In this document: positions 1-11,041 of the stretch, piece by piece
Layout: each line of letters opens with the position of its first letter
Numbering within the stretch: position 1 is the first letter of the stretch
Source of the DNA: Hyalangium gracile
Lineage (GTDB): Bacteria; Myxococcota; Myxococcia; Myxococcales; Myxococcaceae
NCBI RefSeq assembly: GCF_020103725.1
Contig: NZ_JAHXBG010000012.1
Coordinates: 248,001-312,000, forward strand
DNA length: 64,000 nt
Direction: 5' to 3'
Program-made: the position numbers and the translations under genes
Notes under the pieces: model-generated
What the model was told of the DNA's origin: nothing
The model's database searches: none
What the model saw: only the letters and a program-made list of their open reading frames with translations

Positions 1-681
1 CTCGCGGTCGTCAACGCGAAGTCCGATGCGGACCTGCGCAGGGCGGCGTCCAGCCTGACACGGGCCATCGCCCTGCTGGGCGCGGAGGCGGCACTGGCGC
101 TGTTGACCCGCAAGGCCCGGATCGAGCTGCGCGGCCGCAAGAACGCTCCTTCCTCGCGAGGCCAGGCCCCGACCTCCACCTCGACCCAGCCTCCGCGCTC
201 CTCGAGCGGAGCGGCCCCACGGCCCGTCTCTTCCACGGCCCTGAGAGACAGGGTGATGCCCGTCCACAGGGCGAAGGTCCAGCAGACGCAGCAGGAACTC
301 CAGAGGATCGTCCAGCAGGCCGTTCAGCGGGTCGACTCAGGGCAGGGGCAAGGCAAGTGGGCAAGAAACCTCAGTCGCCTTCCCACGACCGATCCGAAGT
401 ACCCGATGTGGAGGGGCAATGCCATCGATCAGGAAGTTCGCACCCTGATCGAACAGGCAAAGCGAGGGCCCAACCCCACCTTGCCGGCGAACCTCAAGAC
501 CAACGTCGGTGGACCGTTCGCTCCCGGGCGCCCGGACATCCAGCTCCCGCTCGGTAATGGCCACTACGCGATCTGGGACGTCACGTCCCAGCGGCAGCTC
601 GGGCACGCCGTGAAGTACGTGGACAAGGCGAACAAGACACCGGCAATTTCCTTGGACTACCTTGCAGAGATTACCTACTAG
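1..681 (+). CDS. C-terminal part of a polymorphic toxin (5' end outside window)
   Basis: The frame is open from base 1, so the start lies upstream; 226 codons are visible. The first ~40 residues form a short hydrophobic helix (LTRAIALLGAEAALALL), a feature of myxobacterial lipoprotein toxins just before their variable C-terminal domain. A Pro/Ser/Thr-rich linker follows, then a compact domain of about 120 residues with 'GRPDIQLP...YAIWDVTSQ...HAVKY'. The RPD/WDVTS pattern resembles the metal-binding core of PD-(D/E)XK-like nuclease toxins, but an E-x-K is not visible, so the activity is tentative. The pentapeptide-repeat gene starts 10 bases after the stop, the usual toxin-immunity arrangement. 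By analogy with SitA toxins it may be delivered by outer-membrane exchange; that is inference, because the lipoprotein N-terminus is not in the window. Confidence 0.6.
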   Translation, partial: LAVVNAKSDADLRRAASSLTRAIALLGAEAALALLTRKARIELRGRKNAPSSRGQAPTSTSTQPPRSSSGAAPRPVSSTALRDRVMPVHRAKVQQTQQELQRIVQQAVQRVDSGQGQGKWARNLSRLPTTDPKYPMWRGNAIDQEVRTLIEQAKRGPNPTLPANLKTNVGGPFAPGRPDIQLPLGNGHYAIWDVTSQRQLGHAVKYVDKANKTPAISLDYLAEITY

Positions 682-691
682 CCAGGCGCGT

Positions 692-1633
692 ATGGCATCC
701 ACCCGCAAGCAACTCAAGAAGCGATGGGAAGAGCCGCCAGGCCGAGCCATCCTGGAGCGGCTTCACCAGCGGATTCTGGCGCTGGACTCCCCTGACTCTC
801 GCGAGCCCCGTGAGCTCTTCTCCCTGCTCGAGGGACTGCCTTTCCGGGATGAAGTGGCCGGAGGGCGAGACCTGCGCGGCGTCCCGCTCGAGGGCGGCGT
901 GCGCGGAGTGGACTTCTCGGGGTGGGACTTCTCGTACGCGAAGCTGGAGTTCAGCCTGGTGGACTGCGACCTGCGCGGGGCTCGCTTCGATGAGGCCGTG
1001 GTCAATGGCTCGATCACGAACGACCTGCGGGGCGCCAGCTTCCGCAAGGCCAACCTCCGGGGCGGCTTCTTCCAGGGCGTGGATGCTCGCAACTGCTGCT
1101 TCGATGGGGCGAAGCTCATGAGCGCCGGGTTCCAGGGAGCCAACCTCGAGGGCTCCTCATTCCAGGGAGCCAACTGCAATGGGGCGATCTTCGTCGGCGC
1201 CAACCTGGTTGGCTGCAACTTCCAGGGCGCCATCCTCGATGAGGCCTCGCTTCAGGAGGTCCGGCTCGACAAGACGACGGATCTGCGAGGGGCCTCCCTC
1301 ATCAACCTGTTCAACGAGGACCACCGGGACAACGCCGGCCGGCTCCTCCACGCGGGGACGGACTGGCGCTTGGCGACCTATGACGAGACCACCCGGTCCG
1401 GAGAGGACTCCTCGGCTCAGGCGATCGAGGTGCTGGGTGCGCTCGTGAAGCGCTTGGAAGGGGAGCGTGAGCCCCGGGGACAGCGCTTGCTGGAGCTCAC
1501 GAACCAGCTGCGGGGAGAGCTCCGTCAGCACTACCAGGACAGCTGGTATGAGCAGCTGCTCGCGCGAGTGCCGGCGGACGAGCGCGGCTGGGCGGAGGAG
1601 CGAGTGGCCGAGGCTGTTCGCAGCCTCGTGTAG
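692..1633 (+). CDS. pentapeptide-repeat protein, probable immunity protein
   Basis: 313 residues from ATG 692. A TTG ten codons upstream would overlap the preceding toxin gene and was not chosen. Residues ~55-200 contain tandem A(D/N)LxG/F-type pentapeptides (DLRGASFRKANLRGG, AKLMSAGFQGANLEG, ANCNGAIFVGANLVG), which predict a right-handed quadrilateral beta-helix. The N-terminal ~50 residues and C-terminal ~100 residues are charged and helical. There is no signal peptide, so it should be cytoplasmic. Its position 10 bp behind the toxin C-terminus suggests that it neutralises that toxin; pentapeptide proteins are known immunity factors for several toxin families. The pairing is inferred from position only. 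Confidence 0.75.
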   Translation: MASTRKQLKKRWEEPPGRAILERLHQRILALDSPDSREPRELFSLLEGLPFRDEVAGGRDLRGVPLEGGVRGVDFSGWDFSYAKLEFSLVDCDLRGARFDEAVVNGSITNDLRGASFRKANLRGGFFQGVDARNCCFDGAKLMSAGFQGANLEGSSFQGANCNGAIFVGANLVGCNFQGAILDEASLQEVRLDKTTDLRGASLINLFNEDHRDNAGRLLHAGTDWRLATYDETTRSGEDSSAQAIEVLGALVKRLEGEREPRGQRLLELTNQLRGELRQHYQDSWYEQLLARVPADERGWAEERVAEAVRSLV

Positions 1634-1696
1634 TCCTGCCTGACGGAACGAGGCGGTTCCGCCAGGCAGCCACAGGCTTCGTCGTGGCTGGGGCCC

Positions 1697-4402
1697 TCAG
1701 GGCGCCGCGACGAGAGCCCCTGGGGCGCAGGTCCTGCCTTGCATGCCCCAGAACTCCCGCCCGCCGTCGCGGTTGTTGAGCTGGTCCAGCCAGCCGTCGC
1801 CGTTGGTGTCCACGAACCACTCGGAGTTCCCGTTGTAGCCCACGCCCCAGTTGCGCACGCCCCACGGCATGTCCCCCTCGAAGGCACTCCCCGTGGAGCG
1901 CATCATCCAGTACTCCCGGGTGCCGTCGGAGTTGTAGAGGTGGTCCACCTTGCCATCTCCATCCACGTCGACGAGCCACTCACCCCGGCCGTCGAAGCCG
2001 ACGCCGTGCTTCCGCGTGCCCCACCTGCTGTCGGGGTTGAAGCCCTGGCCCGTGCTCGTCATCGCCCAGAGCTCGGGAGTGCCGTCGCGGTTGTAGACGT
2101 AGTCCGCCCGGCCATCGCCGCTGACGTCCACCCACCACTGGGACTGGCCGTCGTACCCCACGCCGTGGGTCCGCTCGCGCCACAGCCGGTCCGTGCCGAA
2201 GGACGAGCCGGTGCTCACCAGTGCTCTCATCTCCCGCGTGTCGTTCCGGTTGTAGACATAGTCCGCCCGGCCATCGCCGCTGACGTCCACCAGCCACTCG
2301 GAGCCTCCCGCGTAGCCCACGCCGTGCGACCGCTCGCCCCAGTTGCTGTCCGTCTTGAAGCCCGCCCCAGTGCTGATCCGGACCCGCAGCTCGCGCGTCC
2401 CGTCACGGTTGTACACATGGTCCGCCCGGCCATCCCCGTTCACGTCCGCCAGCCACTCGGAGCGGCCGTCATAGCCGACCCCGTGCGCGCGGGAGCCCCA
2501 GGTCTGCTCGGAGGCGAAGCTCGTCCCCGTGCTGAGCAGCACGTGCACCTCGCGCGTCCCGTCGCGGTTGTAGACGTAGTCCGCCCGGCTGTCGCCGTTC
2601 ACGTCCGCCAGCCACTCGGAGCGGCCGCCGTAGCCGACGCCATGCTCCCGTACTCCCCACAGGCGCTCGGGGCCGAAGCCCGTCGCGGTGCCGGGCAGGA
2701 CCCGCAGCTCGCGCGTCCCGTCACGGTTGTAGATGTAGTCCGCCCGGCCATCCCCGGTGACGTCCACCATCCACTCGGACTTCCCGTTGTAGCCGACACC
2801 ATGCGTCCGGGAGCCCTGGTCGGCCTGGTAGGCAAAGCCCTCCCGCGCCGGGAACATCCCATCTCCCGCCGAGGCCTCGGCGTGGACCGTGCCGATGTTG
2901 GCCAGGGTGAAGTCCGTCCTCTGGTAGAGCCGCGCGGGGTTCTGCCCGGCCTGGTGCGTCGTGCGGGCGAACAGGAAGCGCACGGGCAGGCTGCTCGCGG
3001 AGGGCGACGCGGTGTGCGAGCTCGCGCCAACGCCCTGCAGCGGCAGCGGTGCCGCGAAGCACTGCCGGTGGATGAGGGTGCCCGGCGCATGGAGCGGATC
3101 CAGCGCGGCGTAGCCCTCGACACAGGTGCCACCGCCGTTCGGGCGGGTGATGAGCGTCAGATAGAGGGACTGCAGGCTCTCCTGCGCGTCCAGCGAGAGC
3201 TCATGGCTCGTGGTGGCTCCGCCCGCGGCGAGCCGATACTGGACCCGGATGGGGTGCTCATCGGCCGGGCGGCAGACCGCGAAGTAGGGTGAGCCGGGCG
3301 TGGTGCTCTGTCGCGCCATCAGGCAGCCCTTCGCCCAGGGCTCCACATGGCTGTCGGGGATGGAGACGAAGGCGGACCACGTATGGACGTCGTTCGTCTG
3401 CGGCTCGTACAGGAAGGTGAAGCTGTCGGCGGTGCCCGCGATGTCCTGCGAGAGCGCGTTGATATGGAGGAGGGAGGCGCCCTCGTCCGTGCAGGTGCAG
3501 TCCGTGGTCATGCACCGGAATGGCCAGCCCAGCAGATTGCTCGTGCGGGCCCAGGCGTCCTGGGAGTCGTTGATCTTGTCCGTGCCGAGGAACTGGACCT
3601 GCTTCGCCACGGCTCCGCTCCAGGTGTCCTGATCATTGGCCGTCGTCAGCCGGGTGACGTAGCCGCCGGCGGTGACCTCATCCGCCTGCGACGCGTCCGC
3701 CGTGTTGAAGAAGATGCCGCCCGCCGACGCGGGGTTGTCCGGATCGAAGCTGCCGGCGCCCACCTGCCGGAAGGCGAGGCGCTGGGAGGGGTACTTCGCG
3801 TCCTGGTAGGCGCTCGCGTTCGCCAGGACCACGAACACGAACTTGCCGCGCAGGCTCGACAGCTCGGGCCACGCGCAAGGCGGGAGCACGCTGCGCGCGA
3901 GGTTGCCACCGGCGCTGGGGCATGCGTCGAGCAGATCCTTCGGCTCGAGGATGCGCTCCTTGCCGAGCTTGGACTCCAGCAGCGCGTCGAGCTGGTCCGG
4001 CGTGTGGTCCGGCCTGAAGGAGTCCTCATCCTTCAGCTCGAGCCAGACCGTCACCACCTCGTGCTGGGGGAGGGCCTGGGAGAAGGCGGCGAGCCGGTCG
4101 AGGCACTCCGAGAGGTGCGCGCAGTTCGTCTCGCGATCACCGTTCGTGTGATAGACGGCCCACTCTCCGGCAGCGACGGGAACTTCGAACCCCGACAAGG
4201 GGTCCCTCAGGTAGACGCTGTGGATGTCCAGCTCGATCGAGCGGACGGAGTAGTACAGCAGCTGCTCCACCAGGCTCTCATGGCGCTGGTACGTGTTGTG
4301 TGAGTGCTTCTGCTGGACCTGGTTGTAGAGAGGCGCGGCCTGGGCGTTGGTCACCGCGGAGAGCGAGACGGCGGCCAGCAGCGAGAGGAGAAGGTTCTTC
4401 AT
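1697..4402 (-). CDS. secreted PI-PLC-like phosphodiesterase with C-terminal VCBS/FG-GAP-type repeats
   Basis: 901 residues. The start at 4402 was chosen because it opens a clean signal peptide (MKNLLLSLLAAVSLSAVTNAQA); the frame is open further upstream but encodes no leader. The N-terminal third has the PLC-X signature HSHNTYQ, then ELDIH and 'YHTNGD', matching Ca2+-dependent phosphatidylinositol-specific phospholipase C-like domains (TIM barrel; His-His catalysis). The C-terminal ~390 residues contain about eight ~45-residue repeats of the form HGVGY-G-SEW-x-DVxGDGRADYxYNRDGTRE, each with a Dx(D/N)GDG calcium-loop-like motif, as in VCBS/FG-GAP beta-propellers. The DNA repeats are visible from 1760 to 2820. 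The product is likely a secreted lipid- or glycolipid-cleaving enzyme with a binding propeller. It is transcribed away from the lipoprotein gene at 4680. Confidence 0.8.
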   Translation of the reverse strand: MKNLLLSLLAAVSLSAVTNAQAAPLYNQVQQKHSHNTYQRHESLVEQLLYYSVRSIELDIHSVYLRDPLSGFEVPVAAGEWAVYHTNGDRETNCAHLSECLDRLAAFSQALPQHEVVTVWLELKDEDSFRPDHTPDQLDALLESKLGKERILEPKDLLDACPSAGGNLARSVLPPCAWPELSSLRGKFVFVVLANASAYQDAKYPSQRLAFRQVGAGSFDPDNPASAGGIFFNTADASQADEVTAGGYVTRLTTANDQDTWSGAVAKQVQFLGTDKINDSQDAWARTSNLLGWPFRCMTTDCTCTDEGASLLHINALSQDIAGTADSFTFLYEPQTNDVHTWSAFVSIPDSHVEPWAKGCLMARQSTTPGSPYFAVCRPADEHPIRVQYRLAAGGATTSHELSLDAQESLQSLYLTLITRPNGGGTCVEGYAALDPLHAPGTLIHRQCFAAPLPLQGVGASSHTASPSASSLPVRFLFARTTHQAGQNPARLYQRTDFTLANIGTVHAEASAGDGMFPAREGFAYQADQGSRTHGVGYNGKSEWMVDVTGDGRADYIYNRDGTRELRVLPGTATGFGPERLWGVREHGVGYGGRSEWLADVNGDSRADYVYNRDGTREVHVLLSTGTSFASEQTWGSRAHGVGYDGRSEWLADVNGDGRADHVYNRDGTRELRVRISTGAGFKTDSNWGERSHGVGYAGGSEWLVDVSGDGRADYVYNRNDTREMRALVSTGSSFGTDRLWRERTHGVGYDGQSQWWVDVSGDGRADYVYNRDGTPELWAMTSTGQGFNPDSRWGTRKHGVGFDGRGEWLVDVDGDGKVDHLYNSDGTREYWMMRSTGSAFEGDMPWGVRNWGVGYNGNSEWFVDTNGDGWLDQLNNRDGGREFWGMQGRTCAPGALVAAP

Positions 4403-4679
4403 GGCGTCGAGGACCGGGGATACGGCGGGACCATCCCCGCGCGTCACCGGCTCCGAGGAAATGGACGCATGCCACGTGAGGTGTGAAATCCGGCCAGCGC
4501 CCCACGGGCAGCTCCGGGCGGCTGGCCTCGGCAAACCTTGCCGGCGGATCCTGCCGGTCCGGCGGTTCTTGCCGGTGAGCTCGGACCGCGCTCCCAGGGG
4601 CCTGCTCGGAGCTCCTGGCACCACGGTGGCCACGTCCTTGCAACCCGGTCGCTGAAACCCCCCATGGTTGGAGGCACAT

Positions 4680-5798
4680 ATGGTGGACGTAGCTCGCTTC
4701 ACTCACGGCCCGCGGAGCCGCATGCTCCCTTCCGCATGGTTCCTGGTAGGGATCATCTGTCTGTCGGGGATGTTCGGAGGATGCTCTGAAGGAAACTGTG
4801 AGCCCGAGGGAGAGCTCTTCGCCGAGGCCTCCGGGCTCGGGACGATCGCCTTGGACGAAGAGGCGGTCTATTGGACGGCCCGCGCTTCATCTCCCGAGAA
4901 CCGGGCCGGGCAGGTCTGGAGGAAGGCCAAGAGCGGGGGAGAGCCCGAGCTGCTCTATCAAGGGGAGAGGGATCCGATCTTCGACCTTCCCGTGCTGGCC
5001 GTGGACGCCACGCACGTGTACTGGCTGGAGCGCTGTGGCACCCGCTTGGGAGATGTCTGCGCGGAGGTACGCCGGGTCCCCAAGGCCGGAGGGCCGAGCC
5101 AGCTCCTGGTGCGAGACGATGTCTACGCGTTCGCCGTGGACGGCGGCAGGCTCTTCTTCTCCACGAGCAAGGAGCGCAACACCGCCCCTGAGGTGCCCAC
5201 CGCGGGCTCCAAGGGAACCCTGTGGTCGATGCCGAAGGATGGCAGCGGTACGCCCGTGGCGCTGGTGACGGAGCTCGAGAAGCTGCGAGACGTCGCGCTG
5301 GATGACACCCACGTCTACTTCGTCGCCGACCGCGGTCTTGAGGAGGGGAGCGAGGGGCGTGAGGCCTGGGTCTCCCGCCTCCCCAAGGCGGGCGGCCCCG
5401 TGGAGACCGTGGTGTGGGCCGACGGCTACCCAGGCCACCTCGTGCTCACGGAGCAGGCGATGGTGCTCACCAGCGGCACGGTCCTGTACAGGGCGAACCG
5501 GGGCGACGCCATGCCCGTCTTCCTCAAGCAGGTCGAAGGACGCGTGGAGGACTTCGCTGTCTCCGGGGACACCGTGTACTTCGGGGATGAGGGCGACTAC
5601 GAGGACGCGATGCTGTCCGATGATCCCAAGTATGTCTGCGGCGCCATCCGCTCGATGTCCCTCGAGGAGAAGGTGGTGAAGACCTTCTCGCAGGGGCAGG
5701 TCAGGCCCCACTCCCTCATGACGGATGGCACCATGCTCTACTGGGCGAGCGGGAGCACCGACTCCGCGGTGACGACGCTCCGGCGCTCCAGGCTCTGA
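4680..5798 (+). CDS. beta-propeller-like outer-membrane lipoprotein
   Basis: 372 residues from ATG 4680, which has GGAGG at 4670-4674, five bases upstream. ATG 4722 is an alternative start at the hydrophobic leader. A lipoprotein signal ends at GMFGGC. The mature part is made of repeated blocks such as 'ALDDTHVYFVADRG', 'AVDATHVYWLERCG' and 'AVSGDTVYFGDEG', which alternate with 'VxRxPKAGGP...LV' strands. This is the pattern of DUF5050/prolow-density-receptor-like YWTD or TolB-like propellers common in myxobacterial lipoproteins. No catalytic residues are recognisable; a binding or scaffold role is likely. It converges on the small gene at 5806. Confidence 0.75.
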   Translation: MVDVARFTHGPRSRMLPSAWFLVGIICLSGMFGGCSEGNCEPEGELFAEASGLGTIALDEEAVYWTARASSPENRAGQVWRKAKSGGEPELLYQGERDPIFDLPVLAVDATHVYWLERCGTRLGDVCAEVRRVPKAGGPSQLLVRDDVYAFAVDGGRLFFSTSKERNTAPEVPTAGSKGTLWSMPKDGSGTPVALVTELEKLRDVALDDTHVYFVADRGLEEGSEGREAWVSRLPKAGGPVETVVWADGYPGHLVLTEQAMVLTSGTVLYRANRGDAMPVFLKQVEGRVEDFAVSGDTVYFGDEGDYEDAMLSDDPKYVCGAIRSMSLEEKVVKTFSQGQVRPHSLMTDGTMLYWASGSTDSAVTTLRRSRL

Positions 5799-5805
5799 GA
5801 GGAGC

Positions 5806-6150
5806 TCAGCCTGTATGCTCGGAGGGTGACTGCTCGGGTCCTCCGAGCTCCCACGCTCCGTCGTGCCAGAAGGACTCGGAGAGGATGGTGTCCACCTCGG
5901 GGAACGTGGGCCCATCCGACAGCGGCAGCCCGCGCAGCGCCAGGAGCGGGGTGAGCCAGGGATGCGGCAGCGGGCGCGAGGGGGACTCATCCCCCCGCCA
6001 CTGTACCCAGCACCACCCGGAGCACGTGCGCGAGCGTCTGTGCTCCTCCCCACCAGCCTGCTGCTCCAGGTCCATCCCGAGCAGCCACGCCGGCCTGCGT
6101 ACCCACTTCGATTCCTGACGCAGCGCGAAAGCGCTTGCGCACGGCGTCAA
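5806..6150 (-). CDS. small hypothetical protein, TTG start
   Basis: 114 residues. The TTG start at 6150 has a good Shine-Dalgarno AAGGAG (6157-6162, minus strand) seven bases upstream. Third codon positions are strongly GC-biased, and the stop lies only 7 bp from the convergent stop at 5798; both favour a real gene. The sequence is rich in Trp (SGWCWVQW, ESFWHDGAW), with no signal peptide or recognisable domain. The first palindrome of the glucanase control region (6125-6140) falls inside its first ten codons, so this gene could be co-regulated, or the start could instead be ATG 6075 downstream of the palindrome. Function unknown. Confidence 0.45.
   Translation of the reverse strand: MTPCASAFALRQESKWVRRPAWLLGMDLEQQAGGEEHRRSRTCSGWCWVQWRGDESPSRPLPHPWLTPLLALRGLPLSDGPTFPEVDTILSESFWHDGAWELGGPEQSPSEHTG
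6125..6140. promoter_or_regulatory. LacI-family-type operator, copy 1
   Basis: GCGAAAGCGCTTGCGC is a 16-bp near-perfect palindrome (7 of 8 pairs) centred on AGCGCT. It shares the 12-mer GAAAGCGCTTGC exactly with the second site at 6204-6215, whose centre is 77 bp away. AAGCGCTT-centred palindromes are typical LacI/GalR-family operators for sugar catabolism. No LacI-type regulator gene is in the window. Confidence 0.6.
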
Positions 6151-6200
6151 GACCTTTCTCCTTGGAGAGCGTCGGATTTCACACTTCCGTCACTCAGGAT

Positions 6201-6218
6201 TGTGAAAGCGCTTGCTCA
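6201..6218. promoter_or_regulatory. LacI-family-type operator, copy 2
   Basis: TGTGAAAGCGCTTGCTCA is an 18-bp palindrome with seven of nine pairs matching, including the outer TG/CA. It lies about 87 bp before the start of the CBM6-thaumatin gene, so a promoter downstream of it would be occluded by a bound repressor. With copy 1 it could support looping (77 bp between centres). Confidence 0.65.
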
Positions 6219-6304
6219 TCATGGAACAAGCGGATAGCTGAGGCAGCCCTGTGAGCCCTGGAAAGCAGGGCTCGACACTTCCGCTCTTCCTCAAGGAGGA
6301 CCTC

Positions 6305-7771
6305 ATGCCGCTCTCACTCACTTCGAACGTCAGGCCCGCCTCTGCGACATGGAAAGCCCTGTGGTGCGCGAGCGCCGCGGGCCTTCTGCTGACCACGGGC
6401 GTGGCTTGCGACAGCAGGCCCGAGGACACCGAGCTCGACTCTCTCGAGGAGTCCTCGCAGTCCGTCCGTATCGGCAACCGGATCCAGGCGGAGAGCTGGT
6501 CCGCCAGCGGCACGACGCCCGGCGGCGTCTTCAACGAGGGAGGAGGGGAGGGGCAGTCCGTCGCGGGCTTCCAGGTCAACGAGCAGATCCACTACCCCTC
6601 GGTGAACTTCGGTGGCGCCAACCAGATCCAGTTGCGTCTCGCGGCGCCTTATGGCGGCGGCAGGGCGGAGCTCTGGGCGGACGCGGTGGGCTCTGGGACG
6701 AAGCTGGGGACGGTGGCGCTCAGTGCCGCCACGGGCTCGGACTGGAACGCCTTCACCACCCAGACGGTCTCCATCCCGAAGACGAGCGGCACCCACTCGC
6801 TGTACCTCAAGGGCGTCGCCACGGGCGGAGACTGGCTCTTCAAGCTCGACTGGTTCGAGCTGCATGACACGGGGACGACCAATCCGCCGACGAATCCGCC
6901 GGGCACCGTGCCGGTCCGGGTGACCAACAACTGCCCGTTCACCCTGAACGTGACGCTGACGGGCGTGGGCAGCGTCGCGCTCGAGCGTGACGGGGCGGGC
7001 AACCCCATCTACCGCGCCCTGGGCGCCGGCCAGAGCTACACCTACGCCACGCCGGAGAACTACCCCAGCGGCCGCGTGAGCGCGTACAAGGTCCTGCCGT
7101 CGCCCGCCTCGCCCCGCGAGCTGGAGAAGGCCGAGTTCACGTTCGAGAAGCCGAACGGCGGCTCGCAGCTGCTCCACTACAACCTCACCTACGTGGATCA
7201 CGTGGGCCTGCCCATGCGCATCACCGGCACGGGCTCGGGCGGCGGCTGTGTCCAGGTGCAGTGCAACAAGTCCGCGAGCGCCATGCAGGCGGCCATCGAC
7301 ACCGGCTGCCCGGACGGCCTGCGCTACAGCATGGGCGGAGGCACCATCTGTCTGGCCCCGCGCTCCTTCTGCCTCGACGGTGAGTACGCGAGCGACTCGC
7401 GCCGCGGGACGGTCTGCACGCGGCTGGACTCCGAGATTGCCCGCTGCGCCAGCCTCTATCCGGGCCAGTGCAACCCGGGCACGGCGAAGACGCCGCAGGT
7501 GTACGCGTGCTCGCCGCCGTTCTTCGACCAGAGCGCCAGGTGGTGCGCCGCGCTGAACCGCGGAATGGTGGACGCGCCGGACAGCACCACCGTGTCGCAG
7601 TACTACAACACCGGCCGGCCCTATAACCCGTACGCCAGGTGGGTCCACCAGCAGTGCGGCGCCGTGTACGCGTTCGCGTATGACGACTACCCCATGGCCG
7701 CCAACCAGGCGGGCTTCTACACCTGCACCGGTGGACAGCAGCTCAGCGTGACGTTCTGCCCGGCCGGGTGA
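6305..7771 (+). CDS. secreted CBM6 + thaumatin-like glucan-binding protein
   Basis: 488 residues from ATG 6305, preceded by AAGGAGGA at 6293-6300. A hydrophobic leader ends at TTGVAC, a possible but weak lipobox. Residues ~55-185 form a family 6 carbohydrate-binding module: IQAESW at the start, 'GGANQIQLRLAAP', 'GTHSLYLKGVATG', and ending FKLDWFELHD. A Pro-rich linker follows, then a cysteine-rich ~270-residue domain beginning 'VPVRVTNNCPF' and ending 'YAFAYDDYP...FYTCTGGQQLSVTFCP'. That ending matches thaumatin/GH64-like folds, which bind or cleave beta-1,3-glucan. It is the first gene of a same-strand cluster with GH3 and GH16 genes, so the likely role is binding or attacking fungal or algal beta-glucan. 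Catalytic competence is not established. Confidence 0.75.
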   Translation: MPLSLTSNVRPASATWKALWCASAAGLLLTTGVACDSRPEDTELDSLEESSQSVRIGNRIQAESWSASGTTPGGVFNEGGGEGQSVAGFQVNEQIHYPSVNFGGANQIQLRLAAPYGGGRAELWADAVGSGTKLGTVALSAATGSDWNAFTTQTVSIPKTSGTHSLYLKGVATGGDWLFKLDWFELHDTGTTNPPTNPPGTVPVRVTNNCPFTLNVTLTGVGSVALERDGAGNPIYRALGAGQSYTYATPENYPSGRVSAYKVLPSPASPRELEKAEFTFEKPNGGSQLLHYNLTYVDHVGLPMRITGTGSGGGCVQVQCNKSASAMQAAIDTGCPDGLRYSMGGGTICLAPRSFCLDGEYASDSRRGTVCTRLDSEIARCASLYPGQCNPGTAKTPQVYACSPPFFDQSARWCAALNRGMVDAPDSTTVSQYYNTGRPYNPYARWVHQQCGAVYAFAYDDYPMAANQAGFYTCTGGQQLSVTFCPAG

Positions 7772-7822
7772 GCCTCGGCGGCAGTCCCGGCCAACCCCTC
7801 TCTCCCGATTGAAGGAGCTGAC

Positions 7823-11029
<3,207 letters not shown>

Positions 11030-11041
11030 CGAGGTCAGCAC

